DNA from: Hyalangium versicolor
Lineage (GTDB): Bacteria; Myxococcota; Myxococcia; Myxococcales; Myxococcaceae
Length of the DNA: 64,000 nucleotides
Reading direction: 5' to 3'
NCBI RefSeq assembly: GCF_020103695.1
Contig: NZ_JAHXBF010000005.1
Coordinates: 62,001 to 126,000, forward strand
Position 1 is the stretch's first letter, and each line of letters begins with the position of its first letter. The notes beneath the pieces were generated by a model. It was not told where the DNA came from. It saw only the letters and a list, made by a program, of their open reading frames with translations, and did not search any database. Shown piece by piece: positions 1-7,345 of the stretch. The position numbers and the translations under genes were made by a program.

Positions 1-630
1 CGGGCGCTCGCCGTAGGCCGTCTTGGCGGGGCACGTGAGCTTCGCCTTGCCGCCGACCTTCATCTTCTGGACGCCTTCGGTCCAGCAGGAGATGACGCCA
101 TTGAGGGGGAACTCGGCGACCTGGCCGCGCCTGTAGGAGCTGTCGAACTCCTCGCCGCTGATGAGGGTGCCGCGGTAGTGGACGCCCACGGTGTCCTTGG
201 GCTTGGGGCTGGGGCCGGAGCCGGCCTTCAGCTCCTTGTAGATGATGCCCGAGGGGAGCTTCTCCGCGCCCTTCTCCTGAGCGGCCTTCTCCAGGAAGGC
301 CTCGTTGGCCTTGGTCTGCCGGGAGCGAGCCAGTCCCTGGGTGCGCTGGGAGTACTGATCCACCTCCACGGCCGCGGGGGTGCCGATGACGGCATCGGAG
401 AGGCCCTTCTTGAGGATATCGAGCTCGGCGGGGCTCAAGCCGAAGACGGAGAGGCTTTTCCCGAACGAGTATCCGAACGCATAGATCGTCTTCTCGTCAT
501 CCGTCTGGAGCTGGACCGGGGCGGACGCTGGGGGCGGGGCGGCGGGAGGCGGAGTCTTCGCCTTGCCCTGGGCGTTCGCCGTGGAGGCCATGAGGCTGAT
601 CACCATCGTCGCCAACAACTTCATTCGCAT
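1..630 (-). CDS. FKBP-type peptidyl-prolyl cis-trans isomerase, C-terminus cut by window edge
   Basis: The minus frame is open from an ATG at 630 to base 1 (210 codons, no stop). It begins with a short hydrophobic, signal-like stretch (MRMKLLATMVISLMAS), then an Ala/Pro-rich linker. A helical region with FAYGFSFGKSL-like sequence resembles the FKBP_N dimerisation domain of FkpA/Mip proteins. The start of the FKBP fold is visible in GIIYKELKAG, DTVGVHYRGTL, GEEFDSSY and the VISCWTEGVQKMKVGGKAKL stretch, the usual FKBP active-site strands. AGGAGG lies at 635-640, 4 bases before this ATG; a second in-frame ATG at 624 is also possible. The role is inferred as periplasmic prolyl isomerase or folding helper. 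The last part of the domain lies outside the window. Confidence 0.88.
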   Translation of the reverse strand, partial: MRMKLLATMVISLMASTANAQGKAKTPPPAAPPPASAPVQLQTDDEKTIYAFGYSFGKSLSVFGLSPAELDILKKGLSDAVIGTPAAVEVDQYSQRTQGLARSRQTKANEAFLEKAAQEKGAEKLPSGIIYKELKAGSGPSPKPKDTVGVHYRGTLISGEEFDSSYRRGQVAEFPLNGVISCWTEGVQKMKVGGKAKLTCPAKTAYGERP

Positions 631-773
631 GCTTCCTCCTCACAAGAGCCGCGGAACTATAGGACTGCCCATCCGCCCTCGGCCGTTTTCTTGCCAGGGC
701 TCCATTTGCCTCTACCGTGCGGAACATCCTGCTTCACGTTGGGAGCAGGTTGTTGCAGCACGGGAGGGACGAG

Positions 774-1112
774 ATGAGCGACAAGCGGAAGGCGAAGCGG
801 GCACCCATCGACATCTATCTGAACAAGTACATGGGCGGAGTGCCCTATCTGACCCGCGCTTCCGACATCAGCGAGGAGGGCCTCAGCCTCGCGCAGCTCA
901 TCGAGCCGCAGCACAACGCCCGGCGGGTGGGCCTCCAGTTCCAACTGCCCGGTTCGGAGGAGGTCATCTACGCGGAGGGTGAGGTGGTGCGCGAGTGGGC
1001 CGAGCTGGACCGGGCTCGGCACGAGCGCTCGGGTGTTCGCTTCACGCTGCTCACCGAGCGGCACCGCCAGATGATCGACGCCTACGTCAGCAAGTTGGAT
1101 CGCGGTAACTGA
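774..1112 (+). CDS. PilZ domain protein (putative c-di-GMP receptor)
   Basis: This is a 112-aa single-domain protein starting at the ATG at 774, preceded by GGGAGGGA; the upstream in-frame ATG at 717 has no ribosome-binding site. Both PilZ signature motifs are present: RxxxR as R5-K-A-K-R9 and DxSxxG as D31-I-S-E-E-G36. Beta-strand-like sequence follows (VGLQFQLPGSEEVIYAEGEV, SGVRFTLL). PilZ proteins of this length bind cyclic di-GMP and pass the signal to a partner protein. In myxobacteria c-di-GMP affects motility, exopolysaccharide and development, but nothing nearby shows the partner here. It stands alone, divergent from the FKBP gene. Confidence 0.85.
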   Translation: MSDKRKAKRAPIDIYLNKYMGGVPYLTRASDISEEGLSLAQLIEPQHNARRVGLQFQLPGSEEVIYAEGEVVREWAELDRARHERSGVRFTLLTERHRQMIDAYVSKLDRGN

Positions 1113-1185
1113 CGCGCCGCGTCGCGGTCTGGGCTTCGCGAGGGAGACTCCCAGCGAGCGGGCGTGTTCACTGTGGGAGCACGCC

Positions 1186-1214
1186 TTGACTTGGTTGGAA
1201 GCCGGTCGATTGAA
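1186..1214 (+). promoter_or_regulatory. Candidate sigma-70-like promoter before the envelope gene cluster
   Basis: TTGACT at 1186-1191 is followed after 17 bases by ATTGAA at 1209-1214. The -35 element is good and the -10 element weak. It lies about 55 bases before the proposed GTG start at 1271. It is weak evidence on its own. Confidence 0.3.
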
Positions 1215-1270
1215 TGGCCCGCCATTCAGTCGCATCGACTCGCCCCATGGGCGAGGACGGAGGCCCTCCC

Positions 1271-2080
1271 GTGAAGCGCTCGTTGTGGATGCTGGCCCTG
1301 GTCGTGCCGCTGTCGGCCGTCGCGCAGGGCAAGGATGCAAAGCCCGCTGCTAGCGCGGCTCCCGCGGCTTCCACGGCGAAGGTCGAGACAGGGGTCAATT
1401 GGGAGGGGCAGAGCCTCCGGGCGACGGGATCGGGAGCGCCCGACATGAAGGCCTCCAACCCGGCCCAGGCGCGGCTGGGCGCCGAGCGCGCGGCGAAGAT
1501 GGACGCGTTCCGCAACCTGCTGGAGCAGGCGAAAGGCGTGCAGATCAGCGCCGGCCGCACGGTGGGAGATGTGCTGGCGAGTGACGAGATCCGAGGCCGC
1601 GTCGAGGGAGTCATCCGCGGCTTCAAGGTGGTCGACAAGCGCTACTACTCGGACGGTGGCGTGGTGATGGACGTGGAGGTGCCGCTGTCGGCGCTCACGT
1701 CGGCGCTGACGCCGGCCACGGTCCCGGCCATCGCGGTGAACACGCAGGGCGTGAGGAAGTACACGGGGCTGGTGGTGGACGCGCGGGGGCTGGGCGCGAA
1801 GCCGGTGCTGGCTCCGAGGCTGTTGGATGGGACGGGTAAGGCCGTCTATGGCGCCGAGGCCTTGTCGGCCGATGCCCGGAAGTCCGCGGCCGTGGCCGCC
1901 TGGTACAAGAGCATCGACGAGGCACAGAAGAGCGCGCTGGTGGGGGAGAAGCCCCTGGTGGTGAAGGCGGCGCAACTGCAGGGCACGGATCTGGTGCTGG
2001 CCGAGGATGAGCTGAAGAAGCTCAGCGAGGCGAACGCGTCGTTCCTGGCCGAGGGCCGGGTCGTGATCGTCACCCAGTAG
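1271..2080 (+). CDS. LPP20/FlgT-like secreted protein
   Basis: A 269-aa protein is read from the GTG at 1271, which has GGAGG just upstream and gives a clean signal peptide (KRSLWMLALVVPLSAVAQG). The longer frame from the ATG at 1214 would put about 19 polar residues before the signal and is less likely. After an Ala-rich linker the sequence RLGAERAAKMDAFRNLLEQ followed by GVIRGFKVVDKRYY and VVMDVEVPL matches the pattern of LPP20/FlgT N-terminal domains, where a helix with many Ala residues precedes a strand pair. The function is unknown. It precedes a second protein of the same type, so the two are probably partners in the outer membrane or periplasm. Confidence 0.72.
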   Translation: MKRSLWMLALVVPLSAVAQGKDAKPAASAAPAASTAKVETGVNWEGQSLRATGSGAPDMKASNPAQARLGAERAAKMDAFRNLLEQAKGVQISAGRTVGDVLASDEIRGRVEGVIRGFKVVDKRYYSDGGVVMDVEVPLSALTSALTPATVPAIAVNTQGVRKYTGLVVDARGLGAKPVLAPRLLDGTGKAVYGAEALSADARKSAAVAAWYKSIDEAQKSALVGEKPLVVKAAQLQGTDLVLAEDELKKLSEANASFLAEGRVVIVTQ

Positions 2081-2097
2081 CGCGAGCGAGGGCGGAC

Positions 2098-3261
2098 ATG
2101 AACGCGTTGAAGCTGACGGTGCTCTCCTGGCTGGTGGCGGCGGTGGCGCTGGCAGCCGACAAGACGCCCGAGTTCGTCACGCAGGAGGCCACGGGCGAAG
2201 CGGCCATCGTGGACAACAACCGCGACAAGGCGCTGCAGGATGCGAAGAGCGCCGCGCTGCGAGAGGCGGTGGAGCAGGTGGCCGGAGTGCTGCTCTCGTC
2301 TTCGACGCTGACGGCGAACAACCAGCTCGTGAGCGACAGGGTCTTCTCCCGGAGCGATGGCTACGTGCGCAAGTACGAGGTCCTCGAGAAGAAGGAGGAG
2401 AAGGGCGTGATGAAGGTGGCGGTCCGGGCGGAGGTGGGTACGGCCCAGCTCGACCGGGATCTGCAGGCGGTCAAGGCGCTCGTCGAGCGGCTTGCGGGCA
2501 GCCGGCTGCTGATCGTGGTGCAGGAGCAGTCGGTGAGTCCGGACAAGGTCATCACCGAGACGAACGTCCTGTCGCAGATCCTGGCGGAGACCTTCCAGAA
2601 GGACGGGTGGCGCATCATCGATCCGGCCTTTGCGGCGGGAAAGCTGGAGGTCTCCTCAGGAGTGTCACTGCTCACGCCGGAGAAGAAGGTCATCCAGGAA
2701 CTGCGGAGCGCGGACTACATCGTCACGGGCAAGGTGACCCTGCGCTACGAGCCTCCGAAGGCCGCGTTCGAGCTGAAGGGGTACTACCCGGTGACGGGGG
2801 AGTTCGAGCTGGCGGTGTTCGCCACGGACTCGGGGACGCAGATCGCGCACGTGAGCGACAAGCTCACCAGCCAGGGAGTGCCGGTGTTGGTGTCCTACGA
2901 GAGCACGGCGCACGGCATCGCGAAGCTCCGGGGCCAGAAGATCGTCGATGAGGTGCGCAGGGCGGTCGTGGAGTACCTGTCGAAGTCGGAGCAGAACGGC
3001 AGCGCGGTGGTGGTGACGGTGCTGGGGCTGACGGACTACGCCTCGGTGAGTGAGTTCAAGAAGCTCCTGGGGCAGACGGTCACTGGCTTGAGGGACGTGA
3101 AGCAGGGAGACTTCATCAAGGGCAAGGCGACCTTCGACGCGCTTCTCGTGGGCTCCACGGATGACTTCGCCGATGCCCTGAGCCAGAAGACGTACCAGGG
3201 CAAGAAGGTCAGCGTGACGGGCGTGACGGCCAACACTGTCGAGATCACCCTGGCGAAGTGA
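2098..3261 (+). CDS. FlgT-like envelope protein
   Basis: A 387-aa protein with a signal peptide (MNALKLTVLSWLVAAVALAA). The N-terminal domain has the FlgT_N/LPP20 pattern (ATGEAAIVDNNRDKALQDAK, SAALREAVEQVAGV, FSRSDGYVRKYEVLEKKEE). A middle domain (residues about 135-260, LLIVVQEQSV, ELRSADYIVTGKVTLRYE) resembles the TolB/CsgG-like middle part of such proteins, and a C-terminal repeat-like domain follows (FKKLLGQTVTGLRDVKQGDF, KVSVTGVTANTVEITL). FlgT is a flagellar ring protein in Vibrio, but no flagellar genes occur here and myxobacteria are not flagellated, so a different envelope role is likely. It starts 17 bases after the preceding gene and shares a base with the next. Confidence 0.72.
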   Translation: MNALKLTVLSWLVAAVALAADKTPEFVTQEATGEAAIVDNNRDKALQDAKSAALREAVEQVAGVLLSSSTLTANNQLVSDRVFSRSDGYVRKYEVLEKKEEKGVMKVAVRAEVGTAQLDRDLQAVKALVERLAGSRLLIVVQEQSVSPDKVITETNVLSQILAETFQKDGWRIIDPAFAAGKLEVSSGVSLLTPEKKVIQELRSADYIVTGKVTLRYEPPKAAFELKGYYPVTGEFELAVFATDSGTQIAHVSDKLTSQGVPVLVSYESTAHGIAKLRGQKIVDEVRRAVVEYLSKSEQNGSAVVVTVLGLTDYASVSEFKKLLGQTVTGLRDVKQGDFIKGKATFDALLVGSTDDFADALSQKTYQGKKVSVTGVTANTVEITLAK

Positions 3262-3635
3262 TGCGGAACTGGGGCTGGGTCACGGTGGTGTGTGGGGTGC
3301 TGGGGTGTGCCGGTCGCTCGGACGAGCCGGCGACGATGGCCCAGGCTCGGGAACTGCTGCGCAAGGCCGAGGCACCGAGTGGAGACGTCGTGCTCCGGTG
3401 CGAACCACCCGACGGAGAGGTCTCCTTGGACGGAGTCACACAGGGGCTGTGCAGTGACTTCAAGGGGTCGCCTCGGGGGCTGCGAGTGGGCGAGGGGCTG
3501 CACCAGATCGAGGTGAAGAAGGAAGGCTACTGGCCGTACACCACCTATATCGAGCCCCATGGGACCCGGGCCGTGTTGAACGTGCGGCTCCGGTCGATGG
3601 GGACCGAGATGACGCCCGAGAGAGGGACTCCGTGA
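3261..3635 (+). CDS. PEGA-domain lipoprotein
   Basis: The ATG at 3261 overlaps the TGA of the upstream gene by one base. The 124-aa product has a lipoprotein signal ending VLGCAG (lipobox V-L-G-C). The mature part carries a PEGA domain: VVLRCEPPDGEVSLDGVTQG, then GLRVGEGLHQIEVKKEGYWP. PEGA domains are small beta-sandwiches of surface or envelope proteins. Translational coupling on both sides suggests it is made together with the FlgT-like and FecR-domain neighbours. The biochemical role is unknown. Confidence 0.8.
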   Translation: MRNWGWVTVVCGVLGCAGRSDEPATMAQARELLRKAEAPSGDVVLRCEPPDGEVSLDGVTQGLCSDFKGSPRGLRVGEGLHQIEVKKEGYWPYTTYIEPHGTRAVLNVRLRSMGTEMTPERGTP

Positions 3636-4396
3636 CGGGATGGCTCAGGTCGACTGCTGGAGCGTGGGGCGTACTCGCGGCCGTGCTGGTGCTGCCTGGG
3701 CTCGCACTGGCGAGCATCGGGAAGGTGTCGGTGCTGGAGGGGACGGCGAAGCGCACGAATGGCGAGGAGACGCAGGCGCTCGAGGTCGGTTCGGAGATCG
3801 AACTGAACGACACGATCGAGGTGGGCAGGGACTCCAACCTGAAGCTCACGTTGACGGACGAGAGCGTGATCATGCTTGCGGAGGGTAGCCGGCTCACGAT
3901 CGACGAGGCCACCTTCGAGGGACAGGAGCGCAGGGGCTTCGCGGCGAGGCTCGGGTTTGGGAAGCTCTGGGCGAAGGTGAAGAAGGCGCTGGGAGGTTCG
4001 GAGGCGAAGTTCGAGGTGAAGACGGAGCGTGCGGTGGCGGGAGTGCGAGGCACGATCTTCCGGGTGGATTACGGCGACATGGCGCAGGCGATGGTGCCAG
4101 CCGATAAGCTGCGCATGGTGGTGCGGGTGGTGGAGGGGCGAGTGGTGGTAGCCGCGCGGGTTCCCAGGAAGGGCGTGCCGGGCCAGACTCCGCCGGCCGG
4201 CGGGGCGGCGGGGAAGGGTGAGCGGCATCAGGTGCCAGGACCGCGAGAGATCACCCAGGAGGAGTGGGAGCAGAGGTTCATCGAACTCAAGGCCCGGCAG
4301 CAGGTGGAGGTTGGGGAGACAGTGGAGCTGACGAAGCCGTTGGATCAGAAGGCAATGAGGGACAGATTCGGCCGTTTCGTGGAAGGCCACCCGTAG
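3632..4396 (+). CDS. FecR-domain periplasmic protein
   Basis: The GTG at 3632 overlaps the TGA of the PEGA gene by four bases (GTGA). The 254-aa protein has an N-terminal signal or anchor (WGVLAAVLVLPGLALAS). A FecR domain follows: GKVSVLEGTAKR, VGSEIELNDTIEVGRDSNLK, ESVIMLAEGSRLTIDEA, then AVAGVRGTIFRVDYG, the GxRGTxFxV signature. The C-terminal 70 residues are Pro/Gly-rich, then helical. In FecR of E. coli this domain senses an outer-membrane signal and controls an ECF sigma factor. No sigma gene is adjacent, so here it may be a structural or scaffold version, as in many secreted FecR-domain proteins. Confidence 0.8.
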   Translation: MTGWLRSTAGAWGVLAAVLVLPGLALASIGKVSVLEGTAKRTNGEETQALEVGSEIELNDTIEVGRDSNLKLTLTDESVIMLAEGSRLTIDEATFEGQERRGFAARLGFGKLWAKVKKALGGSEAKFEVKTERAVAGVRGTIFRVDYGDMAQAMVPADKLRMVVRVVEGRVVVAARVPRKGVPGQTPPAGGAAGKGERHQVPGPREITQEEWEQRFIELKARQQVEVGETVELTKPLDQKAMRDRFGRFVEGHP

Positions 4397-4451
4397 CTCG
4401 CAGACGAGGAGTCGTGTCATCGGACGTCGCAAGAAAGGCAGTGCTCGAGCG

Positions 4452-5636
4452 GTGAAGGCCCCCGAGGAGCGTCGTGAAGTCTCACCTCCGGTTCCCGAGG
4501 TTCCGGAGCCTGTGCTGCACGTCGTTCCATCCGAGCCACCCTCGGACCTGTCCGAGGAGGAGGCGCGGCGGATCGATCTCGCCTGGTCGGCGGTGATGGT
4601 GACGGCGCTGGGGCTGGTGTTCGCGCTGCTCTCGGTGTTCGGAGGGGTAGCGGTCCCGGTGTTGCTGGGATTGGCGGGTGCCTACGTCTTCAACCCGGTG
4701 GTCAGCCTGCTCGAGCGGCACAAGGTGAACCGGACGTGGGGGACCACGATCGTGTTCGCGGGCTGCACGCTGGCGCTGGTGGGGGCGGTGCTCTACCTCA
4801 TCCCGGTGTTCCAGGAGGAGGCGGCCAAGCTGCCCGACTTCTTCCGCCAGGCGAGCACGCAGATCATCCCCCACGTGGAAGGACTGCTGGGGGTCTCGCT
4901 GCCGGAGTTCGTGAATCAGCGGACCGCGGAACTGGGCGCCAAGGCTTCCGAGTTGTTGCAGAGCGCCGGGCCTGCGGCGGCGCAGTTGGCGGCGCGCTTC
5001 GCAGGCAACACGGCGCGATTCGTGGCGACGCTGCTGGGGCTGGCGGTGGTGCCCGTGTTGGGGTTTTTCTTCTTGAAGGACTACCCGCGGCTGGTGGCGC
5101 TCGTGAGGGGGTTGATCCCTCGGCGCGCGGTGGGGCTGGCAAGCCGGCGCTTCTCCGAGGTGGATGACGTGCTCTCCGCCTTCGTGCGAGGCCAGCTGAC
5201 TGTGGGCTCGATTCTTTCGGTCATCTACAGCACGGGCCTCTCTATCGCCGGTATCGACATGGCGATCGTCATCGGTGTCGTCGCGGGTTTCGGGAACATG
5301 GTTCCGTACCTGGGCACGACGGTGGGGATCGGGCTGGCGCTGCTGGGGCTGATGTTGTCCTGGCAGGGGCCGTGGCAGCTTGCCGTGGTGGCGGGGACGT
5401 TCCTGGTGGCGCAACTCTCCGAGGGCCTCATCATCACGCCGCGCATCGTGGGCGAAAAAGTCGGGCTGACGCCGGTGACGGTGATCATCGCGATCCTCGG
5501 CTTCGGCGAGCTGTTCGGCTTCCTGGGCATCCTGCTCGCGGTGCCGGTGGCCGCCATCCTGAAGGTGGTGCTGCGCGTGGTGGTGCTGCGGTACCAGCGG
5601 ACGCCGCTGTATACCGGTGAGGCCCCCGGGCCGTGA
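4452..5636 (+). CDS. AI-2E family transporter (TqsA/PerM-like permease)
   Basis: A 394-aa polytopic membrane protein starting at the GTG at 4452. A charged N-terminal tail of about 45 residues precedes paired membrane segments (VMVTALGLVFALLSVFGG, VAVPVLLGLAGAYVFNPVVS), a soluble loop, then further segments. It contains the family signatures PVLGFFFLKDYPR, GQLTVGSILSVIYSTGL, GFGNMVPYLGTTVGI, SEGLIITPRIVGEKVGLTP and GELFGFLGILLAVPVAAI. The family is named for E. coli TqsA, implicated in autoinducer-2 export, but most members have unproven substrates. The TGA overlaps the next GTG (GTGA). Confidence 0.92.
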   Translation: MKAPEERREVSPPVPEVPEPVLHVVPSEPPSDLSEEEARRIDLAWSAVMVTALGLVFALLSVFGGVAVPVLLGLAGAYVFNPVVSLLERHKVNRTWGTTIVFAGCTLALVGAVLYLIPVFQEEAAKLPDFFRQASTQIIPHVEGLLGVSLPEFVNQRTAELGAKASELLQSAGPAAAQLAARFAGNTARFVATLLGLAVVPVLGFFFLKDYPRLVALVRGLIPRRAVGLASRRFSEVDDVLSAFVRGQLTVGSILSVIYSTGLSIAGIDMAIVIGVVAGFGNMVPYLGTTVGIGLALLGLMLSWQGPWQLAVVAGTFLVAQLSEGLIITPRIVGEKVGLTPVTVIIAILGFGELFGFLGILLAVPVAAILKVVLRVVVLRYQRTPLYTGEAPGP

Positions 5637-6418
5637 GCGCCGCGGCCGTCCTGATCGTGGCATTGCTGGCCCAGGCGCCGACGCCCGAGCCGCTCGTCCT
5701 TCAGGGGTATCGGCTGCACCTGGTGGTGGATGAGTCCAGAGATGCGGACGAACTGCGCGCGTTGGCTGGCAGCGGAACCGTGCTCTGGCTGCGCACGAGT
5801 TCGAACACGCTGCGGGACTCCACCCTTGAGGCGCTGGCCCGGTTTCCCGAGGCCTACGTCCAGCTTCGCCCTCCCTTGAAGGAGGCGCACGTCCGGCAGC
5901 TTCGGGGAGCGCCGCGTGCAGGTGCCTGGCTGGATGCGAAGGTGCTCTTGGGGGCGGGGTTGCACTGGCTCGGGCCACGGCGGACGGCGGTGGAGATTCG
6001 AGGTGCTCTCGATTCGGAGCTTGCCCGCAAGCTGAGTGCACTGCGTCCCTCGCGGATCGTCTGGCAGCCCGGAACCCTGGACGTGAGCCTGGGGGACTGG
6101 GGGACGTTCGCCCAGCTGCCCGGGAGCAAGGTGCTGGCGCTGCCCGAAACTCCAGGGACCCTATGCCCTGAGCTCCCCTGGCGAGCGGCCCTGGCCACGA
6201 TCTCCCTCCGGGTAGAGGAGGGGATGGGCACAGAGCCTTGCAGGCTGGGCCAGCGGGTCGTCATGAAAGGCTTCCCCAACGATGCAGCTTTGGCGCTGCT
6301 AAGCCGGGAACGCCCCACGGAGTTCGAGATCGAGGTAGGACCAGGGGAACGGGAACTGGAGCGGGCACGAGCCTGGGTTCAGCGGTTGGAGGCAGCAGTG
6401 CGAGGTGAGCGCAGGTGA
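5633..6418 (+). CDS. Hypothetical secreted protein
   Basis: A 261-aa protein that starts at GTG 5633 within the stop of the permease gene and ends overlapping the next GTG. The first 16 residues (SAAAVLIVALLAQAP) look like a short signal peptide. The rest has alternating hydrophobic strands (GYRLHLVVDESRDADELRAL, TAVEIRGALDSELARKLSAL, RIVWQPGTLDVSLGDWGT) suggesting an alpha/beta, possibly barrel-like, fold, but I recognise no family. Two Cys residues in its C-terminal half (GTLCPELPWR and TEPCRLGQRVV) could form a disulfide. Coupling to both neighbours makes it very likely to be a real gene. Confidence 0.75.
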   Translation: MSAAAVLIVALLAQAPTPEPLVLQGYRLHLVVDESRDADELRALAGSGTVLWLRTSSNTLRDSTLEALARFPEAYVQLRPPLKEAHVRQLRGAPRAGAWLDAKVLLGAGLHWLGPRRTAVEIRGALDSELARKLSALRPSRIVWQPGTLDVSLGDWGTFAQLPGSKVLALPETPGTLCPELPWRAALATISLRVEEGMGTEPCRLGQRVVMKGFPNDAALALLSRERPTEFEIEVGPGERELERARAWVQRLEAAVRGERR

Positions 6419-7104
6419 CGAAGCTCGAGCGCGTGCATGCGGAGATCATCCGCTGCCGGGCCTGTCCAAGGCTGGTGGAGTGGCGGGAGGAGGTGGCACG
6501 GGTGAAGCGCCGCGCCTACCGTGAGTGGACCTACTGGGGCCGGCCGGTGCCGGGCTTCGGCGATCCACGGGCCCGGCTGGTCATCATCGGCCTGGCGCCA
6601 GCGGCCCACGGGGCGAACCGGACGGGCCGGGTCTTCACCGGGGATCGTTCGGGGGACTTCCTCTACGCGGGGCTGCACCGTGCGGGATTCGCCAACCAGC
6701 CCACGAGTCAGCACCGGGACGACGGGCTCACGCTCACCGGGGCCTATGTGACGGCGTCGGCCCGCTGCGCGCCACCGGAGAACAAGCCGCTCCCGGAGGA
6801 ACTGGCCCGCTGCGCACCCTTCCTGGACCGGGAGCTGGCGCTGCTGCCGGCCCGGGTCTTCTTGGCGCTCGGAGCCATTGGCTGGAACGCCACGTTGGTG
6901 GCTCTGGCCCGGTCGGGAGTGGAGCTGCCCACCCCCAAACCGGCCTTCGGTCACGGGGCGGAAGTCGCCCTGGCAGGCGGACGGACCCTCGTGGGCTGCT
7001 ACCACGTCAGCCAGCAGAACACGCAGACGGGGCGGCTGACCCCGGCGATGTTCGACGCGGTCATGAACCGGGTGCGGCAATTGTTGGATACCGCGCCACC
7101 ATGA
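6415..7104 (+). CDS. Uracil-DNA glycosylase, family 5 (UDGb-like)
   Basis: A 229-aa protein read from GTG 6415 (GTGA overlap with the upstream gene). It opens with a Cys pair, IIRCRACPRLVEWREE. Motif A is GLAPAAHGANRTGRVFTGD, which lacks the Asp/Asn seen in family 1 and family 4 enzymes and is typical of family 5 (Thermus UDGb). The C-terminal motif is HVSQQNTQTGRLTP. Further Cys residues (ARCAPPENK, LARCAPFLD) fit the four Cys that hold an iron-sulfur cluster in this family. The enzyme removes uracil, and in family 5 also hypoxanthine and other deaminated bases, from DNA. High-GC bacteria rely on it against cytosine deamination. Confidence 0.88.
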   Translation: MTKLERVHAEIIRCRACPRLVEWREEVARVKRRAYREWTYWGRPVPGFGDPRARLVIIGLAPAAHGANRTGRVFTGDRSGDFLYAGLHRAGFANQPTSQHRDDGLTLTGAYVTASARCAPPENKPLPEELARCAPFLDRELALLPARVFLALGAIGWNATLVALARSGVELPTPKPAFGHGAEVALAGGRTLVGCYHVSQQNTQTGRLTPAMFDAVMNRVRQLLDTAPP

Positions 7105-7148
7105 AGGCCACCGGGTCAGGAAGAGGATCAGCGCGCGTCGGTGTTTCC

Positions 7149-7178
7149 TTGACAGCTGCGGGAGCCCACTGCTATTCC
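7149..7178 (+). promoter_or_regulatory. Promoter for tRNA-Val
   Basis: TTGACA at 7149-7154 is followed after 18 bases by TATTCC at 7173-7178. Transcription would start near 7185, about 13 bases before the mature tRNA. This is a near-consensus housekeeping -35 element. Confidence 0.65.
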
Positions 7179-7197
7179 CGCCGCGCTTTTCAGGCAC

Positions 7198-7269
<72 letters not shown>

Positions 7270-7290
7270 TCCACAACTGAATTCACACAG

Positions 7291-7324
7291 CGGGCGGCAC
7301 GGCTTCCAGCAAGCCTGCCGCCCG
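7291..7324 (+). terminator. Strong hairpin between tRNA-Val and thrS
   Basis: CGGGCGGCA (7291-7299) pairs with TGCCGCCCG (7316-7324), and inside it GGCTT pairs with AAGCC around a CCAGC loop, with one bulged C. The following tract (TGGCGTTTCG) has only three consecutive T. It probably ends the tRNA transcript, or it could be a leader structure of thrS, whose ATG is 21 bases downstream. Confidence 0.55.
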
Positions 7325-7345
7325 TGGCGTTTCGAGGTCTCGACA

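Noticed and set aside
4482..6041. Minus-strand open frame opposite the AI-2E transporter and the following gene
   Set aside because: Overlaps two coupled genes; Arg/His/Pro-rich shadow sequence without a motif.
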